DNA of 33,582 nucleotides from contig JAJZQV010000025.1 in assembly GCA_021803025.1 (NCBI GenBank), forward strand, positions 1-33,582, in the 5' to 3' direction. The stretch comes from Actinomycetes bacterium (GTDB lineage: Bacteria; Actinomycetota; Actinomycetes; Propionibacteriales; Propionibacteriaceae). The notes under the pieces were generated by a model, which was given only the letters and a program-made list of their open reading frames with translations, made no database searches and was not told where the DNA came from. The position numbers were made by a program, and so were the translations under genes. How positions within the stretch are numbered: the stretch's first letter is position 1; each line of letters opens with the position of its first letter. Shown here piece after piece: positions 1 to 7,258 of the stretch.

Positions 1-325
1 GGCCATGGGTGAAGATCGTGCGGTGGGCGGCCTCGTGGGTGATGAACGAGACCTGCGTCATGAGGATGCCCAGCGCGGCGGCGATGAGGAGCTGCCACCA
101 GGTCTGTCCCAGGAGGACGAACCCTGTGCCGGCGCCGAGGAGGCCCAGCGCGAGTGCCGCTCCCACCACGATGTAGAACCAGGGTGCTCGCTTCAGCAGC
201 CCCTGGTCACGCGCCTCGGCTGAGACCTCGAGGAACGCCTTGGCGAGGTTCGGGAACGAGGAGGCGGGGTTAGGTCGCCGCCCTGTGAGCGGGCGGCTGT
301 GGGGAGCTGGAGTTGCAACGGACAT
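1..325 (-). CDS. Fatty acid desaturase, N-terminal part (cut by window edge)
   Basis: Reading the minus strand from the ATG at 323-325 gives 108 open codons that run off the left edge. A GGGAGG ribosome-binding site lies about 8 nt upstream. The N-terminus is hydrophilic; a hydrophobic stretch follows from about residue 49, with a second segment at about 76-95 that ends in THEAAHR at 96-102. HEAAH at 97-101 fits the first histidine box (HX3H) of membrane fatty-acid desaturases, whose di-iron site inserts a double bond into acyl chains using O2 and an electron donor. Actinobacterial members share the short leader, the hydrophobic stretch and a WWQLL-like segment just before this box. The other two histidine boxes would lie outside the window, so substrate and regiochemistry cannot be judged. 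The family call is fairly secure; completeness of the gene is unknown. Confidence 0.8.
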   Translation of the reverse strand, partial: MSVATPAPHSRPLTGRRPNPASSFPNLAKAFLEVSAEARDQGLLKRAPWFYIVVGAALALGLLGAGTGFVLLGQTWWQLLIAAALGILMTQVSFITHEAAHRTIFTHG

Positions 326-491
326 GGTGCCACCCTCCCTGAGGGCCCGAAACCCGGGCTTGAAGCCAAGGGCGGACGCCGATCGCTGTCCTGAAGACTA
401 CGCGCTCGCCGCAAGAGGGCCCTTCGCAGCCGATCAGACCGGGGGATTCTCGTCTGGGCGAGGTGTCCGAGAGGCCCGTACGGTCTCCGGC

Positions 492-611
492 ATGGCCGAC
501 TTCCACCAGGAGGACCTCACCGGCTCACGGTTCGACAAGGAGCGTCTCACCGGGTCGAGGTTCACGAAGGTCCGCCAGGGTCGGCGCTGCGGTGGTGCGG
601 CCCAGGCTTGA
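492..611 (+). pseudogene. Stub of a pentapeptide-repeat protein gene
   Basis: The ATG at 492 opens 39 codons. The first 30 or so fall into pentapeptide-repeat register: FHQED, LTGSR, FDKER, LTGSR, FTKVR. This A(D/N)LXX-type pattern normally continues for many coils of a right-handed beta-helix. Here it stops after about five units and changes to unrelated RQGRRCGGAAQA before the stop at 609-611. The last 50 nt overlap the 3' end of the sigma-like gene on the other strand. A -10-like TACGGT at 479-484 sits 7 nt before the ATG, as in other genes of this window, so the start looks native. The simplest reading is a gene that lost its body by deletion. A functional 39-residue peptide cannot be excluded. 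Confidence 0.55.
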
Positions 612-1101
612 GCTGCTTGAGGACGGCCACGAGGTCGTCGTGAGGCAGCCCGCTCTTCGCCAGCCGCCCGCGGAACCGGTCGAAGGCGCGGTCGAGGCGG
701 CGGGCGACCACGACGAGGTCGACCTTGAGGACCTCGCTGATCTCCGCACGGCTCAGCTCGTCCCAGTAGGCGAGCTGAAGGATGCGGCGCTCGCGGTCGG
801 GCAGGTCGCTCAGCGCGACGAGAGCTCGTGGCCGCGTGTCGGCAGGCGCCCTGGCGAGCCAGGTCGACGGCAGCCCGAGCGGTCCTGACCCTGCGGAGGG
901 CGCGCTGTTGCGGTAGGCCCGGGCGACCTCCTGGTCGATCGCCTTGAAGATCGTCGCGAGGTCGACGCTCGTGCGAGGCTCGACATCGGCGAACACGCGC
1001 CCGGCGATGACCTCGGGATCCTCGACCCCGAAGGCGCGCCACTCGCACGCGGTCACCACGAGCGGCCAGTACCGCTGCTCGAGGTCCCCGTCCACGCCCA
1101 T
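562..1101 (-). CDS. Sigma-70 region 4-like helix-turn-helix protein
   Basis: This encodes about 179 residues. The second half reads like sigma region 4: LSDLPDRERRILQLAYWDEL, then SRAEISEVLKVDLVVVARRL, a helix-turn-helix of the ECF sigma type. The N-terminal half (ITS-like start MGVDGDLEQRYW, then a VIAGRVFADVE segment) only weakly recalls region 2, so the protein may be a divergent ECF sigma factor or a region-4-only DNA-binding regulator. The ATG at 1099-1101 was chosen over one 57 nt further upstream because a TACCGT -10 box (1108-1113) lies six bases before it, giving a leaderless transcript. No anti-sigma gene is adjacent. It lies 59 bp downstream of exonuclease III on the same strand. 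Target promoters are unknown. Confidence 0.6.
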   Translation of the reverse strand: MGVDGDLEQRYWPLVVTACEWRAFGVEDPEVIAGRVFADVEPRTSVDLATIFKAIDQEVARAYRNSAPSAGSGPLGLPSTWLARAPADTRPRALVALSDLPDRERRILQLAYWDELSRAEISEVLKVDLVVVARRLDRAFDRFRGRLAKSGLPHDDLVAVLKQLKPGPHHRSADPGGPS

Positions 1102-1160
1102 GTGTTCACGGTAGCCGCCACGCGGTGGAGAGGGCGCGCCCCTCGGCACCGAGGGCACGC

Positions 1161-1940
1161 TCAGGTGAGGTCGACGACCACGGGCGCGTGGTCGGAAGGG
1201 CTGCCCTGGCCCTGTGCCGGGTCGCGCGCGTCGCGGTCGATGAACGCGCCGGTGACCCGAGGGGCGAGGGAGGGCGAGGCGAGGACGAAGTCGATCTTGA
1301 GCCCGCGGTCGCGCTCGAACCGCTGACGGTAGTAGTCCCAGTACGTGTAGCCGGGTGCGTACGGCCTGGTCACCTCGGCATACCCGTCGTCCTGCAGCGC
1401 CGCGAACGCCGCGCGCTCCTCCGGCGTCACGTGCGTCGAGTTCCGGAACTGCGCGATGTCGAAGACGTCGGCATCCGTGGGGCAGACGTTCCAGTCGCCA
1501 ACCAGCGCCGTCGGTGCGTCGAGCCAGTGGCGAGCCGCCTCACGCAGTGCCGCCATCCAGGCCAGCTTGTACGTGTAGTGGGCGTCGTGCGGCTTCCGGC
1601 CGTTCGGCACGTACAGAGACCAGACCCGGATCCCATCGCACGTGGCCCCGACCGCCCGTGACTCCGGCGCCGCCGGCTCACCCCAGCCAGGTTGTCCCGG
1701 GAAGCCCTCGGTCACGTCCTCGAGCCCGACCCGGCTCGCGATCGCGACGCCGTTCCACTGACCGTTCCCGCAGATCGCGACGTCGTAGCCGAGCGCCGCG
1801 AGGCCCATGAGCGGCACCTGGTCGTACGTGGCCTTGACCTCCTGCATCGCCAGCACGTCGATGTCGTGCCGTTCGCAGAAGGCCTCGACCCGTCCGATGC
1901 GGGCGCGCAGCGAGTTGACGTTCCACGTTGCGAGTCTCAC
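1161..1940 (-). CDS. xthA: Exodeoxyribonuclease III (AP endonuclease family)
   Basis: A 259-residue protein of the usual length for the EEP-fold exonuclease III/AP endonuclease family, which nicks abasic sites and removes 3' blocking groups in base-excision repair. Family residues are in place: RLATWNVNSLRAR at the N-terminus (Asn7), MQEVK with metal-binding Glu34, VGDWNVCP (the GDFN-type motif), WDYYRQRF, and SPSDHAPV with Asp250-His251 near the C-terminus. The start is the GTG at 1938-1940, directly before the conserved RLATWNVNS; there is no room for more family sequence upstream. No clear ribosome-binding site was seen. The gene is followed on the same strand by the sigma-like gene. The call is secure. 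Confidence 0.93.
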   Translation of the reverse strand: MRLATWNVNSLRARIGRVEAFCERHDIDVLAMQEVKATYDQVPLMGLAALGYDVAICGNGQWNGVAIASRVGLEDVTEGFPGQPGWGEPAAPESRAVGATCDGIRVWSLYVPNGRKPHDAHYTYKLAWMAALREAARHWLDAPTALVGDWNVCPTDADVFDIAQFRNSTHVTPEERAAFAALQDDGYAEVTRPYAPGYTYWDYYRQRFERDRGLKIDFVLASPSLAPRVTGAFIDRDARDPAQGQGSPSDHAPVVVDLT

Positions 1941-2106
1941 CGGCCCAGCGTCTCACGTCCCGCCGACAGGGGACCGGACGCCAGATCGGCCCCTGGGCCC
2001 GGAACGAGAGGCCAGTTCGGGTCGCGACACGCCGCACCGACCGCGCGTGTCGTGGCCTTTCGAGGCGGGAGGGAGAGAGGTGGACGCGGGATGAGAATGC
2101 GAGGGG

Positions 2107-2751
2107 TCAGGGCTCGGGGACGTCCGGACGGCGGAGGCAGACGACCGTGTCCTCCAGGACGACCGAGCTGCCGTCCGGGCCGGTCGCCTGCCGGGGGCGG
2201 ACCTCCGCCGCCTCCACGGTCCACGTGTCCAGCCGCAGGGCCGCGACCTCCTCGGCCGGGGTGGGCAGGTCGTCGTGGTGGTGGGCGCGCGCGTCGGCCC
2301 AGGGAGGCATCTTCGCGTGCGCGATGACGAGGAGGCGGCCGCCGGGTGTCACGTGAGCCGCCGCGCGCCGGAGGATCTCCTCGCGCGGCAGGTGGACCGG
2401 CGACTGGAGGAAGCTCGCGGTGACGAGGTCGTACGCGTCGGTCGGCACCCACGTCGCCAGGTCGGCGGCCACGAAGTGGACGCGGTCGTCCGGGACGCCG
2501 GCCTGCCGAGCCGCCGCCGTGGCCCGGCGGGTCGCCGTCTCGGAGATGTCCACCCCGGTCGCCTTCCAGCCGCGCTGTGCCAGCCAGATGACGTCGCCGC
2601 CCTCTCCGCAGCCGAGGTCGAGCGCGCGCCCGGGCGCCAGGCCTGAGACCACCTGGACCAGTGCATCGTTGACCCTGCCGGACCACACGCGCTCCGATGA
2701 GGCGTACCGGTCCTCCCAGAAGTCGGTGGGGGAGATCACATCGTCAGACAT
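2107..2751 (-). CDS. Class I SAM-dependent methyltransferase
   Basis: A 214-residue protein with a single Rossmann methyltransferase domain. Motif I is ALDLGCGEGGD (about residues 40-50), followed by TGVDISETA with the acidic residue that binds the ribose of SAM, then VHFVAADLATW (motif II/III region) and GGRLLVIAH (post-motif). The FWEDRYASSERVW start resembles small thiopurine/tellurite-type methyltransferases, but no residue seen here fixes the substrate. The ATG at 2749-2751 was preferred over one 87 nt upstream: it begins just before the conserved FWEDRY segment, and a TAGCCT -10 box at 2759-2764 lies 7 nt ahead, which suggests leaderless translation. It follows the YezG-like gene by 28 bp but appears to have its own promoter. 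Confidence 0.82.
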   Translation of the reverse strand: MSDDVISPTDFWEDRYASSERVWSGRVNDALVQVVSGLAPGRALDLGCGEGGDVIWLAQRGWKATGVDISETATRRATAAARQAGVPDDRVHFVAADLATWVPTDAYDLVTASFLQSPVHLPREEILRRAAAHVTPGGRLLVIAHAKMPPWADARAHHHDDLPTPAEEVAALRLDTWTVEAAEVRPRQATGPDGSSVVLEDTVVCLRRPDVPEP

Positions 2752-2779
2752 GGTGCACAGGCTAGGCGACAGGTGAGGC

Positions 2780-3265
2780 TCACAGCCCTCCCTGGAGCCA
2801 GCGGGCGAACGTGTCCGCCGCGGAGTCGCCGCCGACACGGGTCGCGTCGAGCTTCGCCTTCAGCCATGCCGGCACCCGGCTGTCCCTGCGCCTGTAGCGC
2901 TGCAGGTCGCGGAGGTAGAGCGTCGCGTCCGGAGCGGGGTCGAAGGCGGGCTCGCTGTCGTAGTCGTACGTCGCCGTCGACGTCCCGTCGGGGTCGATGT
3001 CGAGCGTCATCGAGTACCAGGTGCCCCTGCCCGCGACGTACATGCGGTGCCGGAGCTCGTGAAGCAGGTGCAGCGCCTGGCCCTCGGCGATCGGGCCGGT
3101 GAGCGTCCTGCCAGGGGCCGTCACGGTGACCGAGCCGGACCACAGCTCGGCCGCCATGCTGACCTCGAGGTGCGCCCACGACCAGCCTTCCGGTGCATGC
3201 CGGACGACGACGTCCACCAGCGCCTCGACGAGCTTCGACTCGGACGGCGTCCACGGTTTCGCCAT
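2780..3265 (-). CDS. YezG/DUF600-like protein (possible orphan immunity protein)
   Basis: A 161-residue soluble protein with no signal peptide or membrane segment. The middle (GTWYSMTLDIDPDG, then TATYDYDSEPAF) followed by a C-terminal YLRDLQRYRR...PAWLKAKL resembles the YezG/DUF600 family, known as antitoxins of polymorphic or LXG-type toxins and also found as orphan genes. No toxin gene is nearby, so an immunity role would be for an incoming toxin or has been lost. The ATG at 3263-3265 has a TAGCAT -10 box (3272-3277) 6 nt upstream and no ribosome-binding site, another leaderless candidate. The family match is from recall of the sequence pattern, so confidence in function is low although the gene itself looks real. 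Confidence 0.5.
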   Translation of the reverse strand: MAKPWTPSESKLVEALVDVVVRHAPEGWSWAHLEVSMAAELWSGSVTVTAPGRTLTGPIAEGQALHLLHELRHRMYVAGRGTWYSMTLDIDPDGTSTATYDYDSEPAFDPAPDATLYLRDLQRYRRRDSRVPAWLKAKLDATRVGGDSAADTFARWLQGGL

Positions 3266-3363
3266 GGACCGATGCTACGGCCGGGGAGGAATCCCCGACG
3301 GCGTGGTCCAGCACCTCTGAGGGGAAGGGGCAAGCACCTTCTCAGCGCGCTGCCCACGCCTAC

Positions 3364-3392
3364 CTGACACGTGCCAGTAGATGACGTAGTCT
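3364..3392 (+). promoter_or_regulatory. Promoter and likely autoregulatory operator of the LacI-type gene
   Basis: CTGACA at 3364-3369 (5 of 6 to the -35 consensus), a 17-bp spacer, and TAGTCT at 3387-3392 form a good housekeeping promoter pointing at the LacI-family gene. The -35 box is the left end of a 14-bp palindrome, CTGACACGTGCCAG (3364-3377), symmetric in six of its seven base pairs and centred on CG as LacI-family operators are. A dimer bound there would block polymerase, so negative autoregulation is the natural inference. Confidence 0.65.
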
Positions 3393-3438
3393 TCCTCCCG
3401 AGGTGCGCCCGTACGCGCCCGTCACCCGAGGAGGCGCC

Positions 3439-4416
3439 GTGGCGAAGCCCCGCAGCACGAGCACCGACATCGCCCGCCGCGCGGGCGTGTCCCGGGCCAC
3501 CGTGAGCTACGTGCTCAACGGCCGTACCGACCAGTCGATCTCCCCTGCGACCCGCGAGAGGGTGCTGCAGGCCGCACGGGAGCTCAGCTACGTGCCGAAC
3601 GCCGCGTCGCGCGCTCTCCGCGCCGGCGAGTCCCGCCTCGTCCTTCTCATCAACTCCGGAGTCCCGTGGAGCACCAACATCACCGACTTCGAGGACGAGC
3701 TGACGCGCGTCGTCGCGGCGACCGGGCGGACGCTCATGGTGTGGCGCAGGCAGGGGCCCGACGACCTGGCGTCGACGCTGGCCCATCTCGAGCCGTGCCT
3801 CGCCATCGCCCTGAACCGCCTGAGCTCCTCCGAGGCAGCGCTGCTCGAGACCCTGCAGATCCCCCTCGTGGAGTCCGACCTCGTCGCGCCCGGATCGGAC
3901 CTCCCCGCCCGCCTCCAGGTCCAGCACCTCGTCGAGGCCGGCCATGAGCGGCTGGCGTACCTCACGACGTCGGAGGAGTCGCTGCAGCGGTTCGCCACGC
4001 CACGGACGTCCGGCTTCCTCGCCGCCTGTGCCGAGCTCGCGCTGCCGAAGCCGAGGCTCGCTGCGCTGCCGGGCGGGATGGACATCTCCTTGGCCGCTGT
4101 CACGGAGCAGCTCCGCGCGTGGCTGGAGGAGCCGGACCCGGTCACGGCCGTCGCATGCTTCAACGACTTCCACGCGGCCGTCTGCCTGGCGGCCGCGGCC
4201 GAGCTCGGGCTCTGGGTGCCCTCGGACCTGGCGGTCATGGGGCTCGACGACGACATCTTCGCGCCGCTCACGCGGCCGGCCCTCACGACCATCCGGATCG
4301 ACGCGAAGGCCTTCGCACGCCACCTGTGGGACCTGGCACGGCACCAGCTCGGTGAGGGACCCGAGCCCGAGCCGTTCCTCCAGCCGTCGCACGTCGTCGT
4401 GCGTGCGAGCGTCTAG
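3439..4416 (+). CDS. LacI-family transcriptional regulator
   Basis: A 325-residue protein, normal for the family. The N-terminal helix-turn-helix STDIARRAGVSRATVSYVLN is the LacI DNA-binding headpiece, followed by the hinge-helix region (SYVPNAASRALRAGESRLV) and a periplasmic-binding-protein-like sensor domain up to PALTTIRIDAKAFARHLWDL. The GTG at 3439-3441 is chosen because GAGGAGG lies just upstream (3428-3434) and the headpiece begins 8 residues in. A 36-nt-earlier in-frame GTG has no such site. No sugar-uptake or sugar-catabolic gene is next to it; the downstream neighbour is convergent, so it is an orphan regulator whose ligand cannot be told. A palindrome over its own -35 box suggests autoregulation. 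Confidence 0.9.
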   Translation: MAKPRSTSTDIARRAGVSRATVSYVLNGRTDQSISPATRERVLQAARELSYVPNAASRALRAGESRLVLLINSGVPWSTNITDFEDELTRVVAATGRTLMVWRRQGPDDLASTLAHLEPCLAIALNRLSSSEAALLETLQIPLVESDLVAPGSDLPARLQVQHLVEAGHERLAYLTTSEESLQRFATPRTSGFLAACAELALPKPRLAALPGGMDISLAAVTEQLRAWLEEPDPVTAVACFNDFHAAVCLAAAAELGLWVPSDLAVMGLDDDIFAPLTRPALTTIRIDAKAFARHLWDLARHQLGEGPEPEPFLQPSHVVVRASV

Positions 4417-4419
4417 CGA

Positions 4420-4432
4420 GGGCCGCCGGCCC
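4420..4432. terminator. Small GC-rich hairpin between convergent genes
   Basis: GGGCC-GCC-GGCCC forms a five-pair stem with a three-base loop directly after the LacI-type gene and before the end of the oppositely oriented oxidoreductase gene. There is no T-run. It could act as a weak two-way terminator in the 54-bp gap. Confidence 0.35.
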
Positions 4433-4470
4433 GGGACCGCACCGGATCCGGGGTGGTCGACCGGGGTCGC

Positions 4471-5493
4471 TCAGCGCCAGCCCAGACCCGGGGCCACGTG
4501 GGTGAGGATGGCCTCGAGGATGTGGGCGTTGTAGTCCACGCCGAGCTGGTTCGGCACGGTCAGCAGCAGCGTGTCCGCTGCCTCGATCGCGGAGTCGCCG
4601 GCGAGCTTCTCGACGAGCTTGTCCGGTTCCGCCGCGTACGAGCGGCCGAAGACGGCCCGGAAGTCGTCGATCACGCCGATCGAGTCCTCGGAGTCGAGGT
4701 CGTGGCCGACGTACATGCGGTCCTCGTCCGTGACGATGGGGAAGATCGAGCGGCTCACGGACACGCGCGGCTCGCGCTCGTGACCCGCCTCCCTCCATGC
4801 CGTACGGAACGCCTCGATCTGCTCGGCCTGCTGCACGTGGAACGGCTTGCCGCTCTCATCGGTCTTGAGCGTCGAGCTCATGAGGTTCATGCCCAGCCTC
4901 GCCGCCCACTCGCCGGTCGCGTTGGACGCGGAGCCCCACCAGATCCGGTCACGCAGCCCGGACGACTGCGGCTGGATCGCGAGAGGTCCCGGCCGCGGGT
5001 TGGGGAACATCGGCCGCGGGTTGGGCTCCGCGAAGCGTGCGCCGGAGATGACCTTGAGGTACGTCTCCGTGTTGGCCCGCGCGACGTCGGCCATGCTCTG
5101 GCCATCGGGCGCGTCGTAGCCGAAGTAGCGGAACCCGTCTACCACCTGCTCCGGCGATCCCCGGCTCACGCCGAGCTGGAGCCTGCCGCCGGAGATGAGG
5201 TCCGCCGCGGCGGAGTCCTCCGCCATGTACATGGGGTTCTCGTAGCGCATGTCGATGACGCCGGTACCGATCTCGATCCGGCTCGTCCTCGTACCGATCG
5301 CAGCGAGGAGCGGGAACGGCGAGCCGAGCTGGTTCGCGAAGTGGTGGACGCGGAAGTACGCGCCGTCGGCGCCGAGCTCCTCGGCCGCGACGGCCAGGTC
5401 GATGGACTGGTGCAGCACGTCCGCCGCGGACTGCGTCCGGGAGTGCGGCGAGCTCGACCAGTGACCGAAGGACAGGAACCCGATCTTCTTCAC
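4471..5493 (-). CDS. LLM-class (luciferase-like) flavin-dependent oxidoreductase
   Basis: About 340 residues of the bacterial luciferase-like monooxygenase fold, which uses F420 or FMN. Typical segments are IGFLSFGHWS at the N-terminus, AEELGADGAYFRVHHF, SRIEIGTGVIDMRYENP (the beta-barrel strand that carries the cofactor-side residues), and LISGGRLQLGVSRGSPEQVVDGF. The C-terminal part holds the LLTVPNQLGVDYNAHILEAI helix. I cannot tell the substrate, nor F420 from FMN. The track of homology starts at KKIGFLSFGHW, so the GTG at 5491-5493 is preferred over a TTG 18 nt earlier; a GAAGG lies about 12 nt before the GTG, which is a little far. The gene is convergent with the LacI-type regulator and divergent from the helicase gene. 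Confidence 0.82.
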   Translation of the reverse strand: MKKIGFLSFGHWSSSPHSRTQSAADVLHQSIDLAVAAEELGADGAYFRVHHFANQLGSPFPLLAAIGTRTSRIEIGTGVIDMRYENPMYMAEDSAAADLISGGRLQLGVSRGSPEQVVDGFRYFGYDAPDGQSMADVARANTETYLKVISGARFAEPNPRPMFPNPRPGPLAIQPQSSGLRDRIWWGSASNATGEWAARLGMNLMSSTLKTDESGKPFHVQQAEQIEAFRTAWREAGHEREPRVSVSRSIFPIVTDEDRMYVGHDLDSEDSIGVIDDFRAVFGRSYAAEPDKLVEKLAGDSAIEAADTLLLTVPNQLGVDYNAHILEAILTHVAPGLGWR

Positions 5494-5569
5494 GAGTCGT
5501 TCAACCTTCAATCAGTCTCGATATTCCGTCCCGGACACGCAGCGATTACGTCCTTGCCATCACGCAGGG

Positions 5570-5684
5570 TAGGGTCTGTCACAGCAGTCCGTGAAGTCTT
5601 GCCCCGGACTCCTGCGCGGCCCAAAGCTCCGCGCCCCTCGCTCCGGCGAGGGCACCGCCTGAATTCCTCCCGTCGCCGACGGGA
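5570..5684 (+). promoter_or_regulatory. Putative promoter and hairpin leader of the DEAD-box helicase gene
   Basis: TAGGGT at 5570-5575 could be a -10 box; the -35 region is weak (TTACGT at 5546-5551, 18-bp spacer). Between it and the start codon are two perfect seven-pair hairpins: CCCTCGC-TCCG-GCGAGGG at 5635-5652 and TCCCGTC-GCC-GACGGGA at 5668-5684. A long structured leader would fit the temperature-dependent control known for RNA helicase mRNAs, but this is inference. Nothing else was seen in the 228-bp divergent gap. Confidence 0.4.
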
Positions 5685-5721
5685 ACGGCCTGGTGAGACA
5701 CCGACCGAATCGAATGGTTCC

Positions 5722-7257
5722 TTGACCTCTTCCAACAGCTTCACCCTGCTCGGCGTGCCCGCGAACCTCGCGCAGCTGCTCGCCGACCAGGGCATCACCG
5801 ACCCGACCCCGATCCAGACCGTCACGCTGCCCGACTCCCTCGCCGGCCGCGACGTGCTCGGCCGCGGCCGTACGGGCTCCGGCAAGACGTACGCGTTCCT
5901 GCTGCCCCTCGTCGCACGCCTCACCGCCTCGCAGCACACGGTGAAGCGCGGCGCACCGCGGGCGCTCATCCTTGCTCCGACCCGCGAGCTCGTCGGTCAG
6001 ATCCACACCGCCCTGCTGCCCCTGGCTCGGGCGAACAGCCTCTCGACGATCACCGTCTTCGGTGGCGTGGGGCAGAACCCGCAGGTGGCCGCGCTGCGCA
6101 AGGGCGCCGACATCGTCGTGGCCACGCCCGGTCGGCTCGAGGACCTCATCAAGCAGGGCCATGCCCGGCTCGCCGAGATCGAGGTGACGGTGCTCGACGA
6201 GGCCGACCACATGGCCGACCTCGGGTTCCTGCCCGCCGTGAAGCGGATCCTCGACCTCACGCCGCAGAGCGGCCAGCGCATGCTCTTCAGCGCGACGCTC
6301 GACAAGGCGATCGACGGCATCGTCGCCCGCTACCTTCACAACGCGCGCACGCACCAGGCCGACTCGGCGCAGTCGCCGATCTCGACGATGCACCATCACG
6401 TGCTCCACGTCGACCGCGGCAACCGCGTCTCGGTGCTCGTCGAGCTGACCAGCGCCCCCGGACGGACGCTCGTCTTCACCCGCACCAAGCATGGCGCCAA
6501 GCAGCTCGCCCGCCAGCTCAACGCGGAAGGCGTGCCTGCGGTCGACCTGCACGGCAACCTGAGCCAGAACGCCCGTACGCGCAACCTCGACGCGTTCCAC
6601 AGCGGCAAGGTGGAGACGCTGGTCGCCACCGACATCGCCGCGCGCGGCATCCACGTCGACGACGTGGGGCTCGTGGTGCATGCCGACCCGCCGGTCGAGG
6701 AGAAGGCCTACCTTCACCGCTCCGGCCGTACGGCCCGCGCCGGCAACGAGGGCACGGTCATCACGCTGATGACCGACGACCAGGTCAGGGATGTCCGGGC
6801 GCTGACCCGCGCCGCCGGCATCCACCCCACGATCACCCGCATCGACCGTCAGCGTCACCCCATGCTGGCGACCCTCGCCCCGGGTGAGCGCGTTCTCGTC
6901 CCGGGCGGCTACGCCGACGCAGCGCCGGTCGTCGAGCAGGGACCGGGCCGCGCGCGCTCTGCGGGCGGCCGCTCTCGCAACGGCAGCGTCGGCGGTCGCG
7001 GACCCTCCAAGACCCACTCGTCGGCCTTCGACACCGACAGCGGACTACCCCGCAGCTCGTCGGGCCGGGGCACCTCCGGTGGTTCGCCCGGGAAGTCGAG
7101 CGGGGCCCGTGGCAGCTCGGCCGGGTCGCGAGGCGGCTCCGGAGGCTCGCGCAGCGGCGCTCCCCGCAAGGCGTCCGACGTGCGGAAGGTCGGCCCCTCG
7201 GGCAACGCGGTCCGTCCGCACAGCGCCGCCTCGTTCAGCTCTCGGCGCAGCGGCTGA
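5722..7257 (+). CDS. DEAD-box ATP-dependent RNA helicase
   Basis: A 511-residue RNA helicase with both RecA-like domains. In order: Q motif (FTLLGVPANLAQ...PTPIQ, residues 7-32), motif I GRTGSGKT (about 49-56), Ia APTRELVGQ, Ib TPGRL, II DEAD, III SAT, IV VFTRTK, V ATDIAARGIHV and VI HRSGRTARAG. After the core comes a basic Gly/Ser/Arg-rich tail of about 110 residues, typical of bacterial RhlE/CsdA-type helicases that bind structured RNA in ribosome assembly or mRNA turnover. The start is set at the TTG at 5722-5724 because the Q motif begins seven codons later. The frame stays open more than 1.2 kb further upstream, but that part lies over the oxidoreductase gene on the other strand and is not helicase-like. 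No strong ribosome-binding site was seen. It ends 1 bp from the convergent deacetylase gene. Confidence 0.9.
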   Translation: MTSSNSFTLLGVPANLAQLLADQGITDPTPIQTVTLPDSLAGRDVLGRGRTGSGKTYAFLLPLVARLTASQHTVKRGAPRALILAPTRELVGQIHTALLPLARANSLSTITVFGGVGQNPQVAALRKGADIVVATPGRLEDLIKQGHARLAEIEVTVLDEADHMADLGFLPAVKRILDLTPQSGQRMLFSATLDKAIDGIVARYLHNARTHQADSAQSPISTMHHHVLHVDRGNRVSVLVELTSAPGRTLVFTRTKHGAKQLARQLNAEGVPAVDLHGNLSQNARTRNLDAFHSGKVETLVATDIAARGIHVDDVGLVVHADPPVEEKAYLHRSGRTARAGNEGTVITLMTDDQVRDVRALTRAAGIHPTITRIDRQRHPMLATLAPGERVLVPGGYADAAPVVEQGPGRARSAGGRSRNGSVGGRGPSKTHSSAFDTDSGLPRSSSGRGTSGGSPGKSSGARGSSAGSRGGSGGSRSGAPRKASDVRKVGPSGNAVRPHSAASFSSRRSG

Positions 7258-7258
7258 C

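Noticed and set aside
434-1048. Minus-strand 204-codon frame overlapping the sigma-like gene
   Set aside because: Arg-rich shadow of the real frame; the region 4 motif is seen only in the other frame.
4453-5721. Very long upstream extension of the helicase reading frame
   Set aside because: It lies antisense over the flavin oxidoreductase gene and has no domain; helicase similarity begins only at the Q motif after 5722.
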